Both the position numbers and the translations under genes were made by a program. Positions 4,794-7,462 of a DNA stretch of 7,462 bases are shown in pieces. The first letter of the stretch is position 1. Every line of letters starts with the position of its first letter. The stretch comes from Bacteriovoracaceae bacterium UBA4573 (lineage in GTDB: Bacteria; Bdellovibrionota; UBA1018; UBA923): contig DGKJ01000092.1 of the NCBI GenBank assembly GCA_002387735.1, forward strand, positions 1 through 7,462, written 5' to 3'. The notes below the pieces were generated by a model. The model was not told the origin of the DNA. It did no database searches and worked only from the letters and a program-made list of their open reading frames with translations.

Positions 4794-7462
4794 ATGCGCT
4801 ATTCTGAGCTTCTTTGTAAAACCAATTACTCTTTTTTAAGAGGGGCGTCGCATCCTGAAGAGTGTGTTGCTCAGGCAGCAGTACAGGGGCTTTATGCGAT
4901 CGGCATATGCGATCGCAACGGTGTGTACGGAATACCGAAGGCCTACCAGGAGTCCAAAAAACATCCCAAACTTAAATTGCTGGTGGGAGCGGAGTTGCTT
5001 TGTGAGAAACGGGCGCCAGTACAGTTTTTGGCCCGCACTCGCGCAGCCTACGGGCTGCTCTGTCGTGTGATCACCACGGCCCATGCTGGTAAAGAAAAAG
5101 GACAGGCTGTTCTGAACTGGTCAGAGTTGTTGGCGCTTTGTGACGCGTTCAGCGCTGGTGCAGGTGATTTACTGGTTTTTTCCGATACCGAAGAGGGGGC
5201 TGGCGATCTAAAAGATATTTTTGGTGCCAATTTTTATTTGCCACTTTTTCGTGGTTTGGATGGGAAAGATAAATATAGGACTGAACGAGCGAAACGGATT
5301 GTTGCGAGATTTGGCATTCAAATTGTGGCCACTAACGACGTGCATTACCATGTGCAGTCCCGTTCGGTATTACAAGACGTTGTCGCAGGAATACGGGACA
5401 GTGTACCTCTCGATTCAGCCGGGAAAAAATTATTCTCCAATGCTGAGCGCTATTTAAAAACGCCCGCCCAAATGGCCAAATTATTCTCAGACATGCCAGA
5501 TGCGGTCGAGCGCACTGCAGAAATCGCAGATCAGTTTTCTTTTTCGATGGCTGAATTGCGTTTTAGGTATCCATCAGAATGGATTCCGGCGGGGCAGACC
5601 GCGCAACATTATTTAACGACTCTCGTTTGGACGGGGGCGTGCTCGCGTTATCACGGAAATATTCCAGTCGAGGTTGAACGTCAGATCGCACACGAACTTC
5701 AGTTGGTCGAGCAGTTGCAGTTTGCCGACTATTTTTTGACGATCTGGGACATCGTAGAGTTCGCACGCGGTAGGAAAATTCTCTGCCAAGGTCGGGGATC
5801 TGCCGCCAATTCGATTCTTTGTTATTGTCTGGGAATCACAGCGATAGACCCGGTGAGAATGAATCTGCTGTTTGAGCGATTTATTTCGGTCGAGCGCGGA
5901 GAACCGCCAGACATTGACGTCGACTTTGAGCACGAACGTCGTGAAGAAGTGCTTCAGTATGTATATGAAAAGTATGGTCGTCACCGCGCTGCTATGGTGG
6001 CCGCCGTTATTACTTATCGAACCCGGTCGTCATTGCGCGAGGTTTCTAAGACCTTGGGACTCGATTTAGATCGTGTGAAATCCGAAGAAGATGATTTTCC
6101 AAAAAAACAATTAGCACGGCAACTAGCTCAGGAATTGAAGGGGTTTCCGAGACACCTTTCTATTCACTCTGGTGGTTTCACTTTATCTCAAGATCCGATC
6201 ATTGAAACAGTACCGGTTGAACCGGCTCGAATGGAGGGGCGTACCATAGTGCAGTGGGACAAGTACGACCTCGACATTGTTGGGTTGTTGAAGGTCGATC
6301 TCTTAAGTCTTGGGATGTTGAGCGCCATTCAAAAAACTTGTGAACTAGTGGGACTAGAATATTCCAAGATTCCCGCTGAAGACCCGGCAACCTACCAAAT
6401 GATTCAACGGGCGGATACGGTGGGCGTATTTCAAATCGAGTCACGAGCGCAAATGAACATGCTCGGACGCCTGCAACCCGAGAGTTTTTACGACCTCGTG
6501 ATCGAGGTGGCGATTGTGCGGCCGGGCCCCATTGTGGGCCGCATGGTGCACCCTTATTTACGGCGTCGTCGAGGACTTGAAAACCCAAAAAGTCCAGATC
6601 CTAGGCTCGAACCAATTCTTGGTCGTACTCTGGGGGTGCCGCTTTTTCAGGAACAAGTCATGAAAATGGCTATCGTCATGGCGGGATTTACTCCCGGCGA
6701 GGCTGATGAGCTACGGCGCGCGATCGGTGCCTGGCGTTCGAGTGGGTCGATTGAAAAAATGGGCCAAAAGCTGCGAGATGGTTTTCTTAAAAACGGGTTG
6801 CCCTCTGAATTTGTGGATCGTGTATTTGAGCAAATAAAAGGTTTTGCTGAGTATGGATTCCCGGAGTCTCACGCCGCTTCGTTCGCATTAATTGCTTATG
6901 CGTCGTCGTACCTTAAATGTCATTATCCCGCCGAGTTCCTGTGCTCCCTGTTGAACTCCCTGCCAATGGGGTTTTATTCCGAGCACACGTTGGTGGAAGA
7001 TGCCAAAAGACATGGCGTAAAGGTATTGCCGATCGACGTTAACGGTTCAGACTGGGATTGCCGCATTGAAAGCGGCGAACTGCGTTTAGGATTTCGTTTA
7101 GTAAAGGGAATGGCGCGCAAAGTGTTCGATCGACTTTTTAATGAACGAAGTGAACGGCCGTTCGCAGGAATTGGTGATTTCATTGCGCGGGCCAAGCCAT
7201 CTTTGCGAATTTTAGAAAGTTTGGCGTTGGGTGGCGTTTTTGAACCATTTAAAGTGTCCGAACGCGAAGCCCTATGGGAGGCGTTGGCCTACGATTGCTT
7301 GCTACGAGCTGAGCTTGGCCAGAGTCAGGGGCAGCAACTTAGTCTGTTTAGTCAGAGCGGGCTTTCGGGCTTGCTACGCGAACAGAGTGCGCCCCAGTTG
7401 GTTGGGCCTGATGACTGTGAACGTGTGAGTGCCCAGTTTCATTCTTTTACATTGTCGGTGGG
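4794..7462 (+). CDS. dnaE2: DnaE2 (ImuC), error-prone C-family DNA polymerase alpha, C-terminus cut by the window edge
   Basis: An uninterrupted frame of 889 codons to the window end; family members run to about 1030-1090, so the OB-fold/C-terminal part is missing. It starts at ATG 5 nt after imuB, with only a weak GAG nearby, suggesting translational coupling. Residues 1-200 are a PHP domain with decayed metal motifs: LLCKTNYSFLRG (6-17) where DnaE2 usually has HCHSNFSFLDG, and CDRNG (39-43) for TDHDG; E67 and VHYH (183-186) remain. The palm has GRGSAANS (333-340), PDIDVDF (372-378) with the catalytic Asp cluster, and KVDLLSLGML (500-509) with the third Asp, D502. DnaE2-type signatures are FPRHLSIHSGGF (451-462), VGVFQIESRAQMNML (543-557), RPGPIVG (576-582), RRAIGAWR (641-648) and YGFPESHAASFAL (687-699). 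QLSLF (848-852) is a near-ideal clamp-binding site. Replaces the replicative polymerase at lesions together with ImuB. Confidence 0.95.
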   Translation, partial: MRYSELLCKTNYSFLRGASHPEECVAQAAVQGLYAIGICDRNGVYGIPKAYQESKKHPKLKLLVGAELLCEKRAPVQFLARTRAAYGLLCRVITTAHAGKEKGQAVLNWSELLALCDAFSAGAGDLLVFSDTEEGAGDLKDIFGANFYLPLFRGLDGKDKYRTERAKRIVARFGIQIVATNDVHYHVQSRSVLQDVVAGIRDSVPLDSAGKKLFSNAERYLKTPAQMAKLFSDMPDAVERTAEIADQFSFSMAELRFRYPSEWIPAGQTAQHYLTTLVWTGACSRYHGNIPVEVERQIAHELQLVEQLQFADYFLTIWDIVEFARGRKILCQGRGSAANSILCYCLGITAIDPVRMNLLFERFISVERGEPPDIDVDFEHERREEVLQYVYEKYGRHRAAMVAAVITYRTRSSLREVSKTLGLDLDRVKSEEDDFPKKQLARQLAQELKGFPRHLSIHSGGFTLSQDPIIETVPVEPARMEGRTIVQWDKYDLDIVGLLKVDLLSLGMLSAIQKTCELVGLEYSKIPAEDPATYQMIQRADTVGVFQIESRAQMNMLGRLQPESFYDLVIEVAIVRPGPIVGRMVHPYLRRRRGLENPKSPDPRLEPILGRTLGVPLFQEQVMKMAIVMAGFTPGEADELRRAIGAWRSSGSIEKMGQKLRDGFLKNGLPSEFVDRVFEQIKGFAEYGFPESHAASFALIAYASSYLKCHYPAEFLCSLLNSLPMGFYSEHTLVEDAKRHGVKVLPIDVNGSDWDCRIESGELRLGFRLVKGMARKVFDRLFNERSERPFAGIGDFIARAKPSLRILESLALGGVFEPFKVSEREALWEALAYDCLLRAELGQSQGQQLSLFSQSGLSGLLREQSAPQLVGPDDCERVSAQFHSFTLSV
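7335..7349 (+). other. beta-clamp-binding motif QLSLF in DnaE2
   Basis: Codons 848-852 read QLSLF, matching the consensus QL(S/D)LF exactly, in a low-complexity Gln/Ser segment after the helix-hairpin-helix part. The position corresponds to the internal clamp site of C-family polymerases. A function in clamp binding is inferred from motif and position. Confidence 0.6.

Noticed and set aside
4864..5457. Short plus-strand open frames at the start of dnaE2, which could suggest a broken dnaE2
   Set aside because: The frame from ATG 4794 reads without a stop to the window end and matches DnaE2 throughout, so there is no frameshift.
6199..6588. 129-codon open frame on the minus strand inside dnaE2
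   Set aside because: The plus strand here encodes highly conserved DnaE2 motifs (VGVFQIESRAQMNML, RPGPIVG); the minus frame has no recognisable domain or ribosome site.

Overview
The window carries the start of one divergent gene, one complete secreted-protein gene, and a tightly packed four-gene operon that reads as an SOS-induced mutagenic repair cassette: lexA, imuA, imuB, dnaE2 (also called imuC). The cassette type is known from many Proteobacteria and relatives. A secreted CSLREA/beta-helix protein with a standard signal peptide also suggests a Gram-negative bacterium. Frequent poly-T/poly-A tracts, GTG starts and a LexA with an 'SLGTVQNYL' recognition helix make a Bdellovibrionota-like or deltaproteobacterial host plausible, but this is inference and not proven by the window.

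Layout. Positions 1-224 (minus strand) hold the first 74 codons of an RluA-type pseudouridine synthase, covering its S4 RNA-binding domain. The divergent intergenic region 225-348 has a good sigma70-type promoter, a hairpin at the predicted transcript start and a strong Shine-Dalgarno for the rightward gene. Positions 349-2130 encode a 593-residue exported CSLREA protein with about ten 25-residue parallel beta-helix turns. Positions 2131-2162 hold two exact 11-bp tandem repeats and a small palindrome just before lexA, which looks like an autoregulatory promoter/operator. Then come lexA (2163-2858), imuA (2860-3417), imuB (3424-4788) and dnaE2 (4794 to the window end, missing its last 150-200 residues). 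The gaps are 1, 6 and 5 nt.

How the genes work together, from family knowledge: RecA filaments on damaged DNA trigger LexA self-cleavage (Ala108-Gly109, Ser150/Lys187 are all present). This frees the operon promoter. ImuA (RecA-like P-loop), ImuB (a non-catalytic Y-family relative that bridges to the beta clamp) and DnaE2 (error-prone C-family polymerase) then form the mutasome for translesion synthesis.

Unusual points. DnaE2 has a shortened PHP domain whose metal-binding motifs have decayed while the polymerase aspartates are intact. ImuB appears to lack the N-terminal palm strand and fingers region. imuA and imuB share one reading frame, separated by a single TGA. The lexA promoter seems to give a leaderless or nearly leaderless transcript. 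A site like the lexA operator half-sites also lies in the 225-348 intergenic region. I see no mobile elements, CRISPR arrays, tRNAs or rRNAs.
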